From Thinopyrum elongatum (lineage: Eukaryota > Streptophyta > Magnoliopsida > Poales > Poaceae): a stretch of 64,000 bases of DNA. The notes under the pieces were generated by a model, which was not told where the DNA came from, ran no database searches, and worked only from the letters and a program-made list of their open reading frames with translations. The position numbers were made by a program, and so were the translations under genes. Position 1 is the first letter of the stretch, and each line of letters starts with the position of its first letter. Shown piece after piece: positions 22,590 through 33,095 of the stretch. Location of the stretch: positions 85,641,667-85,705,666 of the forward strand of contig CM022301.1 in NCBI GenBank assembly GCA_011799875.1. Direction: 5' to 3'.

Positions 22590-23560
22590 TTGTTATACTT
22601 CCAAATATTCAAAAGAAATATATTACAAAAATCACTCTACATAAAACATTTGAAAAATGTTGACAAAACAGTTGAAAAATGTTAAATGTGTATAGAGGAA
22701 ATGTTAATCACGTATACGACAAATGCATACAAAAAAAAATGTGTATGAAAAAAAATTGATCATGCATTTACAAAAAGTGAATCAAGCATTTGAAAAAATG
22801 TTGAACAAGTGTTTGAAAAATGTTAAGCAAGCATTCGGAAAATGTTAATTGTGTATGTATAAAGTTTGACCATGTATTAAAAAAATGATGAAGTAATTTG
22901 ATCATGTATATAAAAATAGTAATCAAGCATTTCAAAAAATGTTGAACAAGTATTTGAAAGATGTTAATCAAACCTTAAAAAGAATCTTAATTGTGTTTAG
23001 AAAAAATGTTGACCATGTGTTAAAAAATGTTAATATTGCATTTAAAAAATGTTAATCAAGCATTTGAAAAATGTTAAATGTTAATTGAGAAAATGTTAAT
23101 CAAGCATTTAAAAAGTTTTAAAGTGTGTTGAAAAAATATAAAATGTATTGAAAAATGTAATCTTCTATTTAAAAAATATAATCAAGCATTTTAAAAATGT
23201 TGAAATGTGCAAATAAAAAATGTTGACTATGTAATAAAAATATTAAATTTGTATTCGAAATTTTCTAAACCTGTATTTGAAAAATGTTTTTGACATATAC
23301 AAAAAATTAGAATGAAAACCAAAAGAAACAAAGAAAACCAAAAAATTAAAATAGAAAAGGATAAGAAATACGGCAAAGAAAAAATAAAATGAAAATTAAA
23401 ACCAAAGAAACAAATGCAAAAATAATGAAAAAACCGGAGAAGAAAAAAAGAAAAGAAACCGAACGATACAAAAGAAATGGAGAAAGAAAAGAAAAAAGAA
23501 TAAAAACAAACAAAGAAACAAAAACCAATAATAATAATAAAATAATGTGTAAAAGCCGCC
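22590..23560 (-). repeat. Right arm of the long inverted repeat
   Basis: This is the reverse complement of the left arm: AAATGTTAATCAAGCATTT words, then an A-rich part with AAAGAAACAAATGCAAAAAT near 23405. The arms have diverged, with many substitutions and indels, so the structure is old. Confidence 0.75.
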
Positions 23561-24165
23561 TTTTTTCCTTCTAGTAGGTCGCGCCCTATGAATTGTACAT
23601 GAACTAGAAGTCAGCATAGTGGCTAACAGTGCCACGATGCAACGAGGAGATTCTAGGATAGATCACTCGCGTGCTCCTTTTTTAACTCCATTTTTCGTAA
23701 AATATATGCTGATGGGCCGGCCGATACTGTAGCCCTGACGGGAGAGGTGCTTCTGTCTCACTTATTGCGAGATATAGCATGGGACCTCCGATATGACGCA
23801 TTCTAAGTCATATAGGAGCCCGACGCACAGGGGTCGAGCGACTGGGCCGGCCCACCGCACGCGCGACGTGAAAATCACAAAAATCGGCGACCGTGAGGAA
23901 TCGAACTCACCTCCTCGGGCTGCATAAACTCACCACCTCGGGCTGCATAAACTCGCTCCTTCCCACTGAGATAATCGCCCCTGGTGATAATTAGAAGCGC
24001 GATAGTTTTAAAACCCCACTAAAGCGTTTAGGTTTAAGTGCGAATTTCCAAAAAATAGGGCGCGGCAAATAGGAATTGAAATCCTGACCACAGTTGTGTG
24101 TACGGGCGTTGCTAACCAGTTGACATGGACAAGTGTAAGTGATCTATGAACCACGCAAACTTTTA
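23561..24165. other. Unassigned sequence with a tRNA B-box-like word
   Basis: CTCGGGCTGCATAAACTC is duplicated at 23925-23960. GTGAGGAATCGAACTCAC at 23891-23908 reads on the minus strand GAGTTCGATTCC, like a tRNA T-loop. No clover-leaf or A box was found. Confidence 0.4.
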
Positions 24166-24935
24166 ACAACTAAATACGTTGGCAGATCCGAACTCTCTTG
24201 TAAAATTGTGAACAATTTTTTGAAAGTCAAATAAAGTTTGAGAATCCAAATATTTTCTAAACGACCAGAACAAAATTTTAAACTTTTGCAAAAAGTGCAA
24301 ACTTTCTTGACTTTTAACAAATTGTGAAAACGGAAATATTTTTGAAATTTTTGAACAATTTGTTCAAAAACACGACTTTTTTTGAAAGTTCTAAACATTT
24401 TTCAATTTATGAATAAAATTGAAAAATGATAACAGTTTTTAAGATTCTAAACAATTTGCAAACGAACCGTGAACAATTTTTTTAAAAACGCGAACAATTT
24501 TGAGTCTATGATTTTAAAAAACAGGAGCATTTTTCAAAACTCTGAACAATTTATGAAAGTACTGAACATTTTATAAAAGCACGGACAATTTTTTAGTTTA
24601 TGAAGAAATTTCAAAAAAGGGAACCCTGTTTGGAATTCCTGAATATTTTTCAAAAACACCAAAAAAATTGAATTCAATGAGAACTTTGAAAACAAAAACA
24701 TTTATCGAAGATGCAAACATTTTTCAAAAATTGAAACAAAAAAGAAATTCCTGAAAAAAATTTGACAAAAAGAAAGGTTAAAACGAATAAAATTTAGAAA
24801 ACAGGAACTTTTTTAAAATTTAGAACAAAAACTAAAAAACATTTTTCTAAAAAATGTGAACAAATTTCGAATAAGGCGAACATAATTTAAATTTTTTGAA
24901 CATTTTTCAAAACAAGAACATATTTGGAAAATGAG
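24166..24935. repeat. Degenerate AACAATTTTTGAAA-type word array
   Basis: Loose AT-rich words (GAACAATTTTTGAAAG, GAACATTTTTCAAAA) repeat about every 30 bases. No coding content is seen. Confidence 0.7.
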
Positions 24936-25545
24936 GGCCTGCTATGCGTCCGCCGGCGGATCTTTTAAAAAGATCCGCCGCCTCGCAAGCCGTCCGATTG
25001 TATGGCGTGAGCCGTTCGTTCCTCTTTTCTATTTTTCTACAACATGCCCCTTGTTGTAAACCTCATTCCTGCAACAAGATCTCAGTTGCAAAATGTGTTC
25101 TCCTTTTTCGTGCAACAAGACTCTTGTTGCAAACCTAATTCCTGCAACAAGGTCTCAGTTGCAAAAACTTGCAATATCTCCAGCCACTTCTTTGTATTCT
25201 TGCAAAAAGACCCTTGTTTTAAAATTTACAGTAGCATCTCTGACCTCTTCTCTGTATTTCTGCAACAAACTCCTTGTTGCGATTTTATTCAACAAAGACT
25301 ATATTGCAGAAAACTTCACCGCGCCCAGCCGCCATTGCAACAGCGCCGTTGTTGCAGGAATTACTGTTGCGCGCGGTACCGGCGTTTGCAGCTGACCTTG
25401 AGGAAGCATAAGCCATGCCTGTCCACACCGGTGCTCCTCCAGGACGGCGACGACGGTGCTCCGGCGGCGGCATCCCTCACAAAGGAAAGAGAGAAAGGAG
25501 AAGGGAGGAGAAGAGGAAGGGCGCCGGTGGCGGAGCAACGCCATT
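24936..25545. repeat. Palindrome and TGCAACAAG / CTTGTTGCA motif cluster
   Basis: A 27-base palindrome lies at 24954-24980 (CGGCGGATCTTTT around a central A). From 25040 to 25365 TGCAACAAG and its complement alternate about ten times, with spacers ending in CTC(T/A)GTTGC. The layout resembles the subterminal region of a DNA transposon, but no terminus was recognised. Confidence 0.6.
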
Positions 25546-26160
25546 TGGTTTGATGTACTGGAGGTAGGAGAAGAGGTTGGGGAAGGAGATGTGGATGGGG
25601 TCTGTTCGTTGGAGATAAGAAGGAAAAATAAGAGCGGTGGTGCAGACTCACATGGGCACGTGGCGCATAGGGGAGGCGGTGGACGTTTAGCGTGGGATCT
25701 GCCGGGTGATCAGAATCTTTTCCCTTTGAAAATTCCAAACAATTTTAGAAAATCCATTTTTTGAAAAAGAATCGAAAAAGGAAAAAAAGAATACCGAAAT
25801 AATGTGAAAAAGGAAAAAGTAACAGAAAAAAGCAGGAGAAAAGAATACCGAAATAAGTTCTAGAAATACCGGACAGGAACCTGCGGCTTGCCAGAAGGTT
25901 CACAAAGCCGAACGAAAGAGATCATCTAAGTGGGCCGGCCCAGTGCGCTCGATCCTTATGCGTTCGGTCGATGCAACGCGCGCCAAATAAAAATTTCCAT
26001 ATGGGCACTCGTGTATCACTCAAAAAAAATACGGGCACTCGTGTAGGGGCGCCCACCATGAACTCATGGAAACCCATGGAAACAGAACATGCATTGGATT
26101 CAGCTGAACAAAACGGCCCAGCCCAACGAAACTTGCCCGGCCCATCGAAACCGTACTAAC
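25546..26160. other. Unassigned sequence
   Basis: This is a purine-rich stretch (25550-25700), then A-rich (25740-25860), then GC-richer sequence. No gene or element end is recognised. Confidence 0.4.
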
Positions 26161-26531
26161 ATTGTAGACCCGCCGACCCTCAAAGCTCTAGCCATCAGAG
26201 AAGCTCTGGCACTGGCAGATGATTTATATCTGCGGCGTATTGAAGTTGCGTCGGATTGCAAAGTGGTGGTGCAAGATATACAGAAGGACAATTCGGCGAG
26301 TTACGGTGCAATTATACATGAAATAATAGATCACTCTTCAGTTTTTGAATTTTGTAATTTTAGACATGAGTTTAGGAGCTTCAATTATGAAGCTCACAAC
26401 TTAGCGAGGCATGCTTTATCTCTCGGTGGTGGCCGCCGTGTTTGGTTAGGACACCCCGGGAATCTACCATCCGTCCCTGTAAATATTGTGACGAATTAAT
26501 AAAGCCTCGCGACGTTGCCTCGAAAAAAAAA
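26161..26531 (+). pseudogene. 5'-truncated LINE tail: RNase H domain and poly(A)
   Basis: One frame (about 26167-26499) reads an RNase H type-1 C-terminal part: AIREALALA, SDCKVVV (an acidic catalytic position), NYEAHNLARHAL and the closing RRVWLGHP. It stops at 26497-26499, followed by AATAAAG and an A9 tail at 26523-26531. This is the usual 3' end of a plant LINE inserted with 5' truncation. Its target duplication was not found. Confidence 0.78.
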
Positions 26532-27449
26532 GTGAGAGTGAGTTCCCCGACGGTACTTCCACGCCGGACGGGCCGCCTCCTGCACGCACGCAGCGACGCA
26601 GGAGGGAGGACTGCCGCTCGCTGGCTGCCGGCGCCTGCAACCGTCGGGCCATATTGCTTTCCGCATTTTGCTGCATTCTTGATGCTTTCTGTTGGGATCT
26701 ACTACTAGCTAGTTAATGGTCGGGCCATATTGCTTTCTGTTGGGAGTACATCTTTTGTTGCCACTAGCACTAGGTATAATTTTGAAGGCACTGTTAGGAT
26801 TCAGGAATGTGCAGTGTTGGTATCCTCAGATCATGTTAAATCAGTTCAAGTTGTTGAGAGTTGAGACCCAATTGAATAAATGTTTGTCGGCCATCTCAAA
26901 TGCCACAGATATTAATCAACTCATGATATTATGATAGCATCAACTGAGTAATTTACAGAGGTGCTCTGAAATGTGTTCTATCTCCTCTGAACAAGTTATA
27001 TGGTCATTCTTTGCTTCTGTCATGTTCATATGACTGGATTGCGGTTTATATATATTTCACTAGTTCATACAACTGTGTGATGATCTGTACTTGTACTCCA
27101 GAACATATTTCTGTCAAATTTTGTTTATGGCATATGCCCTATTGTGGGTTCAACTACCTCATGCAACAATCTGATAATTTATCACCGAGAAAAACTGTTT
27201 GTAAATATGTATTTGTCCTCATGCTCAGTAAATCTTAATTTTGTCTCCATCATGATTTTGAATAATCTGACTAGTCTGCATTTGTTTACTGATGAATGTG
27301 AAATTTGTTGCTCTAGTGGACAAGTGGATTTGTTTTCTGATTTTTTGGTGTGTGTGTGTGTGTTTCAATTACGGTTTGCACCAGTGGATTTGCCAGTGTG
27401 TTCTAGGCTATCTAATTGCTGTCAGTTGGTAGATGAATTCATACCTAAG
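26532..27449. other. Intergenic sequence with a small duplication and a TG microsatellite
   Basis: CGGGCCATATTGCTTTC is present at about 26645 and 26725, each near CTTTCTGTTGGGA. A (GT)n run lies at about 27348-27363. No coding region is recognised. It might be flank of the subtilase fragment. Confidence 0.4.
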
Positions 27450-27451
27450 TA

Positions 27452-27537
27452 CTCCCTCCTTTCCAAAATACTTGTCAATTGTCATGGTTTCAAATTTGAA
27501 CTAAAACCACGACAAGTTTTTTGGAACACGGAGGGAG
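27452..27537. mobile_element. Stowaway MITE, 86 bp
   Basis: It starts CTCCCTCCTTTCC and ends GGAACACGGAGGGAG. TA is duplicated at 27450-27451 and 27538-27539. The inverted ends run about 25 bases with mismatches. Confidence 0.88.
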
Positions 27538-27850
27538 TAGTGTTCAGTCTTAACAATTGGAGTTTAATATGTTAACTGTGTTGCATAACCAGCAAATTGT
27601 TGCATGCGTAATATTTTAGTTGTGACACTTGATTTTTTCTGTAGCCGTTTCTATCTACTTCTATACCTAGGTTGGGGCACAGTTAACTTGAATTGATTTT
27701 GCGGTAAAATTGTCAGCTTCATATAGTAACTAATGCAAACATGTTTTTACTAAGTTGTTCTGCTTAGTCATATTTTGATTATTGTGCCTTTTATACTTGT
27801 TTAAAAAGGTTGTATGACAGATTCTGCAACATCCGACTGGTATTGAAGAA

Positions 27851-28045
27851 ATGGCAAAGGCATTCTACTTTGTAGTGGCTGCAGTCTTACTTTGCTCCAC
27901 CACCCTCTTCTCTACTGCATTGTCCATGCCACATGCATCTTCATCATCATATAAGAAGTGCATTGTGCTCGTTGAGCGACCTCCGCTTGCTGATCTCATG
28001 GACGATGGTGCACGCGGTGCACGCAACAGTTGGTATGAGTCTTTG
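27851..28045 (+). pseudogene. Subtilase 5' fragment: signal peptide and start of the propeptide
   Basis: ATG 27851 opens a frame with a typical secretory signal: a Lys near the start, then a hydrophobic run FYFVVAAVLLC and small residues before the likely cut. A propeptide start follows (SYKKCIVLVERPP, then SWYESL). This pattern matches plant subtilisin-like proteases, whose Inhibitor_I9 propeptide follows the signal. Homology ends at about 28045, where Mutator-type terminal sequence begins, and the frame closes shortly after. The next part of the same propeptide lies inverted at 28430-28566. No catalytic domain (Asp/His/Ser) is present. Confidence 0.65.
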
Positions 28046-28050
28046 GATCC

Positions 28051-28270
28051 CAAAATTTTCAGATTTTTTTGAAGTTTTTTCTGAATTTACTGTTGACCGG
28101 CGGTTTTGTGGCGGTCAAACCCGGTCAATATGCTCAAAATCTGGTTTAGGACCAAACTTATCCAGTTTTGAGACTTGAAGGACCAAATGTATACCAAAAA
28201 ATCTTGAGGGACCAAGTCTATACTTTTTAGGAATTTGAGAGACCAAAAACATACTTTTCTATATATATCC
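28051..28270. repeat. First copy of a 220-bp Mutator-type terminal sequence
   Basis: It reads CAGATTTTTTTGAAGTTTTT, then GGTTTAGGACCAAACTTATCC and GAGGGACCAAGTCTATAC. It is nearly the same as 29040-29270 and in the same direction. On the complement it begins GTTTTTGGTCTCTCAA, a type common in grass Mutator ends. Confidence 0.75.
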
Positions 28271-28429
28271 CGCTTAATTCTTTACTAGAAACCAGATCAA
28301 CTTGTTATATTATTATTATCAATATTCAATCATCACCTCTGTGAGCATATAATACAATCGTGTTGTATACTCCTCCCAACCTGGGTCAGCCCAATCCTTC
28401 CTGTTGTATGTTCCTTGTTCCAACCTGGG

Positions 28430-28566
28430 TCGATATTTTCAGATTCGAACCAGCGGCGAAAGCCGGGCCTTTTGGACATGACATCCAGCTCAGCCTCGGT
28501 TAACCAGGCGGCGAAGCCGTGATATATGATATGGAAAGTGGTGACCATGCGTGGTTTACCCGAGTC
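28430..28566 (-). pseudogene. Subtilase propeptide fragment, inverted
   Basis: On the minus strand the frame reads TDSGKPRMVTTFHIIYHGF, then AWLTEAELDVMSKRPGF and RRWF. This is the second half of an Inhibitor_I9 propeptide, which in intact plant subtilases directly follows the piece found on the plus strand at 27851-28045. After RRWF the homology fades and GACCCAGGTTGG is duplicated (near 28375 and 28425). Together the two pieces show one gene start cut and partly inverted. Confidence 0.65.
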
Positions 28567-29035
28567 AGTATGCTTACATGCGCAAGGTGCAATCAAATTT
28601 TCGTGGTCTTTCGACACTCGAGGAGCTCGTGGCAAAAAAAGAAACCAAAACATCTAACCGATGAATAGTAAACTAAAAAAAATATATAAAAATTTCAAAA
28701 AATTTTGAAATTTTTTGGGGTCCAATATGCTTACATACGCAAGACGCGACCAAAATTTTGTCATGAAATGACATCGGACAGGCTCTAGCAAAAAAAAAAC
28801 AAATTTTGGCTATTTTTTTGTGCCCAAAAAATTTGTTTTTTTTGTCACGAGCTGCTCGAGTGTCGAAAGACCACAATTTTTTGGTCGCACCTTGAGAATG
28901 TAAGCATATTAGAATTTGTTTGATTTTTTTTTTGAATTTACTGTCCATCAGACATAGATATTTTTGTTACAAGCTTCTCGAGTGTCAAAAGACCATGAAA
29001 ATTTGGTCGCACCTTGCGCATGTAATCACATTGGA
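28567..29035. repeat. Inverted and direct copies of a 60-bp word
   Basis: TATGCTTACATGCGCAAGGTG followed by a diverged GGTCTTTCGACACTCGAGGAGC occurs at about 28570 and, further diverged, at 28727. Inverted copies start CTGCTCGAGTGTCGAAAGACC at about 28852 and CTTCTCGAGTGTCAAAAGACC at about 28974. The DNA could fold into a branched hairpin. Confidence 0.75.
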
Positions 29036-29039
29036 CCTA

Positions 29040-29270
29040 AAAAAATTTCAGATTTTTTTGAAGTTTTTGATTTTTTTTAATTTACTGTTCACCAGGCGGT
29101 TTTGTGACGGTCAAACCCGGCCAACGTGCTCGAAATCTGGTTTAGGACCAAACTTATCCGGTTTTGAGACTTGAGGGACCAAATGTATAGCAAAATTTTT
29201 TGAGGGACCAAGTCTATACTTTTTAGGAACTTGAGGGACAAAAAACATACTTTTCTCTATATATATCGTC
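29040..29270. repeat. Second copy of the 220-bp Mutator-type terminal sequence
   Basis: It matches 28051-28270 with few differences and the same orientation. The pair brackets the inverted subtilase piece and the hairpin words. A left terminal repeat in opposite orientation was not found. Confidence 0.75.
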
Positions 29271-29457
29271 TTAATGTCAATTTTGCTTATGAATTGAATC
29301 TATGTTGAAAGTTAAAATTCCCTCTGAATATTCGCCACTCGGCAGGGGTGCAGGTGGGTTGCAAAATGGGTTAACCACCAACCAGTTGCATCTTGGATGG
29401 CCCATACATAATTTTTGTTTTGGGTTGGACCGAGCCATCACGAGACCCTAGGCCTTA

Positions 29458-30756
29458 GGGCATCTCCCATGCCTTTCCTAAAACAGACACATTATTTGTT
29501 GTCCACGGACTAGTCATGAATTGGTACGAATCAGTCCGCGGACATTGATGCGAGAGCCGGCCATCCAACCTGTCTCCTAAATGTCCGCCTTTGTTTTTCT
29601 TTTCTAAGACCGTAACACTCAAAATAATTATAAAATATAGTATAATTCATTCATAAGTAGCATGCAAATATCCTCAGTATAACAATAGTTCAAGTAAATG
29701 TTACGTTTTTTAGATAAGGATGACCAACAAGCTTTTCGAATTTATCGATTCCAAATTCAACGATACTGAGTCGGAATCGGTATATGTTGCCCCATACATA
29801 ATGCCCCTTGAGTTTCATCCAACAATGAATGTGCGTGAATGGCATGCCCTCGGCCATGCAGTACATCACGACATCATGTGCGGGCTATACAATGTGTAGA
29901 TTAACATTGTGAACGAATGAATTAACCAACATGTAAAACAACAAGAAACAAAACTTACGATCTCGATGGTTGACAAGCCCATTGGACACATTATCTCCAC
30001 TCAGTGAATCACACTGCAAAACTTCGTGAAGGAGCTGCAGATGGTGTATCATCGATGTGATATCGATTTCACATTGCGTTCATGTATGACATGCATGTCG
30101 TAGGCGTGGAGTTTTTCTCATGAAACGAAGCATGCACATGCTGCCAAAAGATCGAGCCCCTTGAGATCTTGCCTACGAAGTTCATAGATACGGCCAACCA
30201 CGCATCATGCAACAACTCATTCTCGATCACCAAGTACCCCCAGCATCGAATTACTCTAGAAAACAACAAAAAGTTCAACAAAAAAACTCAATGACATTTG
30301 ATCGAACACCTGTTGGGTGTGGTGTTCGCCATGGACGTCGCCGGCAAGGGCGGAGGGTGCCTGACTCCGGAGGGATCTCGGGTGAACGACCGTGTAGTCC
30401 AAGGTGGGCATGCACGTTGGTGGGGGCCGCAAACTTCTGAGGGTGCCTGGGGGCGTAGAGGAACACGGTGGCATCGAACGAGGAGGGTGCAGATGCAAAG
30501 CAGGGGGCAACAGGGGCGGAGTGAAAGAAAATTGGATCGGAAGGGGGGTTTGAGTGGGTCGGTGTCGGAGTCCTACGTGACGACGATCTGGACTTCCGTA
30601 AAGCTCCCCTCATCTAGTTTGCTTCCTATTTGCGTAAAAACAGACAGCCGAACACGTCGACATACTGATGAGGTATCGTGTTGGTCGACAAATTGCGTCC
30701 GGACCAAATGATCCGGACGCTTACGAGCAGTTTGAAGGTCAGCAATAGAGATACCC
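29458..30756. mobile_element. Complete Harbinger-like non-autonomous element
   Basis: The element is 1299 bp, from GGGCATCTCCCATGCC to (complement) GGGTATCTCTATTGCTG. TTA is duplicated at 29455-29457 and 30757-30759. The inside matches the 15761-16787 element in blocks and carries a Myb/SANT remnant on the minus strand. No transposase is present. Confidence 0.85.
30069..30281 (-). pseudogene. Myb/SANT-like ORF1 remnant of the Harbinger element
   Basis: The frame includes ENELLHDAWLAVSMNFVG and GSIFWQHVHASFHEK, the two conserved halves of the SANT-like segment of Harbinger ORF1 (compare ECWRDIG and STFWIRVHREYHE at 6.2-6.3 kb). An intron acceptor precedes it (TTGTTTTCTAG near 30258). The rest of the protein is absent. 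Confidence 0.6.
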
Positions 30757-30759
30757 TTA

Positions 30760-31336
30760 GTTGTTGTAGATGCTAGCAACCTCTACACTCCCAAATCAGT
30801 CGATGATGACCAAGAATCCAAGAGCAGTAAGCTAAGATAGGATGACGTCTACAAGTTGGGACCTGAAAAATAACATCAACCACTTTCTTTCTGCACCATC
30901 TGATTTGCATCCAACGACTGAAAGTAGACCAATCACTGTTCATCTTCTTCCTCCCTTCCTTCTTCCTTCTCATGCAGCCGTCGGCCAACCTGGACCTATC
31001 CACCTGCCTCCCCCTGCTGCCGGCGGCTATCGACGCCTCGCCCTCCTCTCGACCTGCCCCCACCATCGTGCTAGCCACCGTCCCGGCCATCCCTTTAAGC
31101 CCCCCGCCCACACAACTCCGACGATCCCCTGCATCCCCACACCCTAAGATAGATAATGAGGCATAACTTTTCCCTAAGATAGTTAATGGGGTCATGGCTT
31201 CCCCCTAAGATAGATAGTGAGGCTATTTCTTCTCCGGCGAGCTTGGGATGGACTAAGAAAAAGTGACTGTGTTTTGAAAAAATTCATGCGCCTGAGAAAT
31301 AGCAAATCCGCCACAAGTTTCATGTAGACATTTGAT
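30760..31336. other. Unassigned sequence with a three-copy short repeat
   Basis: CCCTAAGATAG(A/T)TA(A/G)TG(A)GG occurs three times at about 31141, 31172 and 31204. The rest is CT-rich (30890-31140) without a recognised gene. 31255-31336 is the left flank of the LTR element. Confidence 0.5.
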
Positions 31337-31341
31337 GCAGC

Positions 31342-32874
31342 TGCTACTTGTGAGTTGCGTTGGGATTTTCCCCAAAAAGGAAGGGTGAAGCAATATAGTA
31401 GCGAATAGTATTTCCCTCAGTAGAGAACCAAGGTTATCGAACCAATATGAGAACCACGCAAACACTCGTAGACAATACCTACACACACAAGAGCAAATAC
31501 TTGCACCCAATGCGGGCAAGAGGGTTGTCAATCCTCTTGTACTCATTAATTGCAAGGATCAAATCTGGTAATAGGTGATAGATAAATTGCAAAGTAAAAT
31601 AAAAGATAAGAAACTGCAGCAAGGTATTTTTGGTTTTAGCAATATGATTAAAATAAACCCAGGGCCATAGTTTTCACTAGAGGCATCTCTCTCATAAAGA
31701 TAGCATACGGTGGGCAGACAAATTACTGTTGGGCAACTGATAGAAAAGCGCATAGTTATAACGTTATTCATGCCATGATCATGTACATAAGCATTACGTT
31801 CGTGACAAGTAGGCTGCATCTACTATTATTACGCCACTTTGAGAGGACTTCTATGCTTGCCTCTATACGTATTAAGTTCATAACAAACATAGTAATGCAT
31901 GAAGTATGACGACAAAATGTAGAAAGAATAAAACCAGGCAATATGATTAAACCCTGTTGTTTAACCCTTAATAGCAACAATACAAATACGTGCCTTGCTA
32001 CCCCTGTTGTTACTGGGTGAGGGCACCTCAAGATTGAACCTGCCACAAAGCACCTCTCTCATTTAAGATAAATCAATCTAGTTGGCCAAACCAAACAGAT
32101 AGATCGGAAATAAATACAAAGCTATAACAATCACACATAATAAAGTTCAGAAAAGACTCAATTACTTTCAATGAATAATATGATCATAAACCCCCAATTC
32201 ATCGGATCCCAACAAACACATCACAAAAGAAGATTACGTCGAATAGAACTCCGCGGAGAATATTGTATTGAAGATCAAAGAGAGAGACAGAGAGAGCCAT
32301 CTAGCTAATCACTATGGACCCATAGGTCCCGTGGAAACTACTCACACATCATCGAAGGTGCAACAAGGTTGATGTAAAGGCCCTCTATGATCGATTCCCC
32401 TCTGGCAGAGTACCGGAAAAGGCCCCCAGATGGGATCGCGGAAGAACAGAGACTTGCGGCGGCGAAAAAATTGTGTCGGCAGATGCTCTGTTTTTTTCAA
32501 TATTTGGGAATTTATAGCGTTGGAATTAGGTCAGATGGATCCACAAGGGGCCCACAAGGCATCAGGGCGCGCCTACCCCCAAGGCGCGCCCTGTTGCCTT
32601 GCCGTCTCCATGTAGGTCTTCTGGTCCTCCCCCAAAGCATCTAGGGTCTATTATGTCGAGAGAAAAATCATCAAAAAGTTTTGTCGTGTTTGGACTTCGT
32701 TTGGTATGGATTTTCTGTAAAACCAAAAACAACCAGAAAACAACAACTGGCACTAGACACTGAGTTAATAGGTTAGTTCCCAAAAATGATATAAAATTGC
32801 ATATAAAGTATCTAAGATTGATAATATAATAGCATGAAACAATCAAAAATTATAGATACGTTTGAGACGTATCA
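31342..32874 (-). repeat. 3' LTR of the non-autonomous element
   Basis: The LTR is 1533 bp. The TATA-like TTTATA at 32511-32516 (plus strand) reads TATAAA on the minus strand. Confidence 0.92.
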
Positions 32875-33002
32875 GCATCCCCAAGCTTAATTCCTACTCA
32901 ACCTCGAGTAGGTAAATGATAAAAAAAATTAATGTTGAATGCTACCTAACATGTCTATCATGTAATCTTTTCACGGTATAAATATTGAGAAATGATGAAG
33001 TA

Positions 33003-33095
33003 CTCCCTCTGTCCCAAAATAAGTGACTCAACTTTACACTAACTTTGTACTAAAGTTAGTACAAAGTTGAGTCACTTATTTTGGGACGGAGGGAG
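33003..33095. mobile_element. Stowaway MITE nested in the LTR element
   Basis: The element is 93 bp, from CTCCCTCTGTCCC to GGGACGGAGGGAG, with TA at 33001-33002 and 33096-33097. It is a nearly perfect palindrome over its full length (AACTTTGTACTAAAGTTAGT at the centre), so it would fold into one long hairpin. Confidence 0.95.

Noticed and set aside
23885..23910. Possible tRNA or SINE (GAGTTCGATTCC on the minus strand)
   Set aside because: Only a B-box-like word; no A box at the right distance, no clover-leaf, no poly(A) or target duplication.
16000..26000. Complete CACTA element
   Set aside because: Several subterminal-like motif clusters are present, but no CACTA terminal sequence with a 3-bp duplication was found.
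27851..28072. Functional small secreted peptide gene (73 codons)
   Set aside because: The frame is the start of a subtilase propeptide broken by repeat sequence; its last residues come from that repeat.
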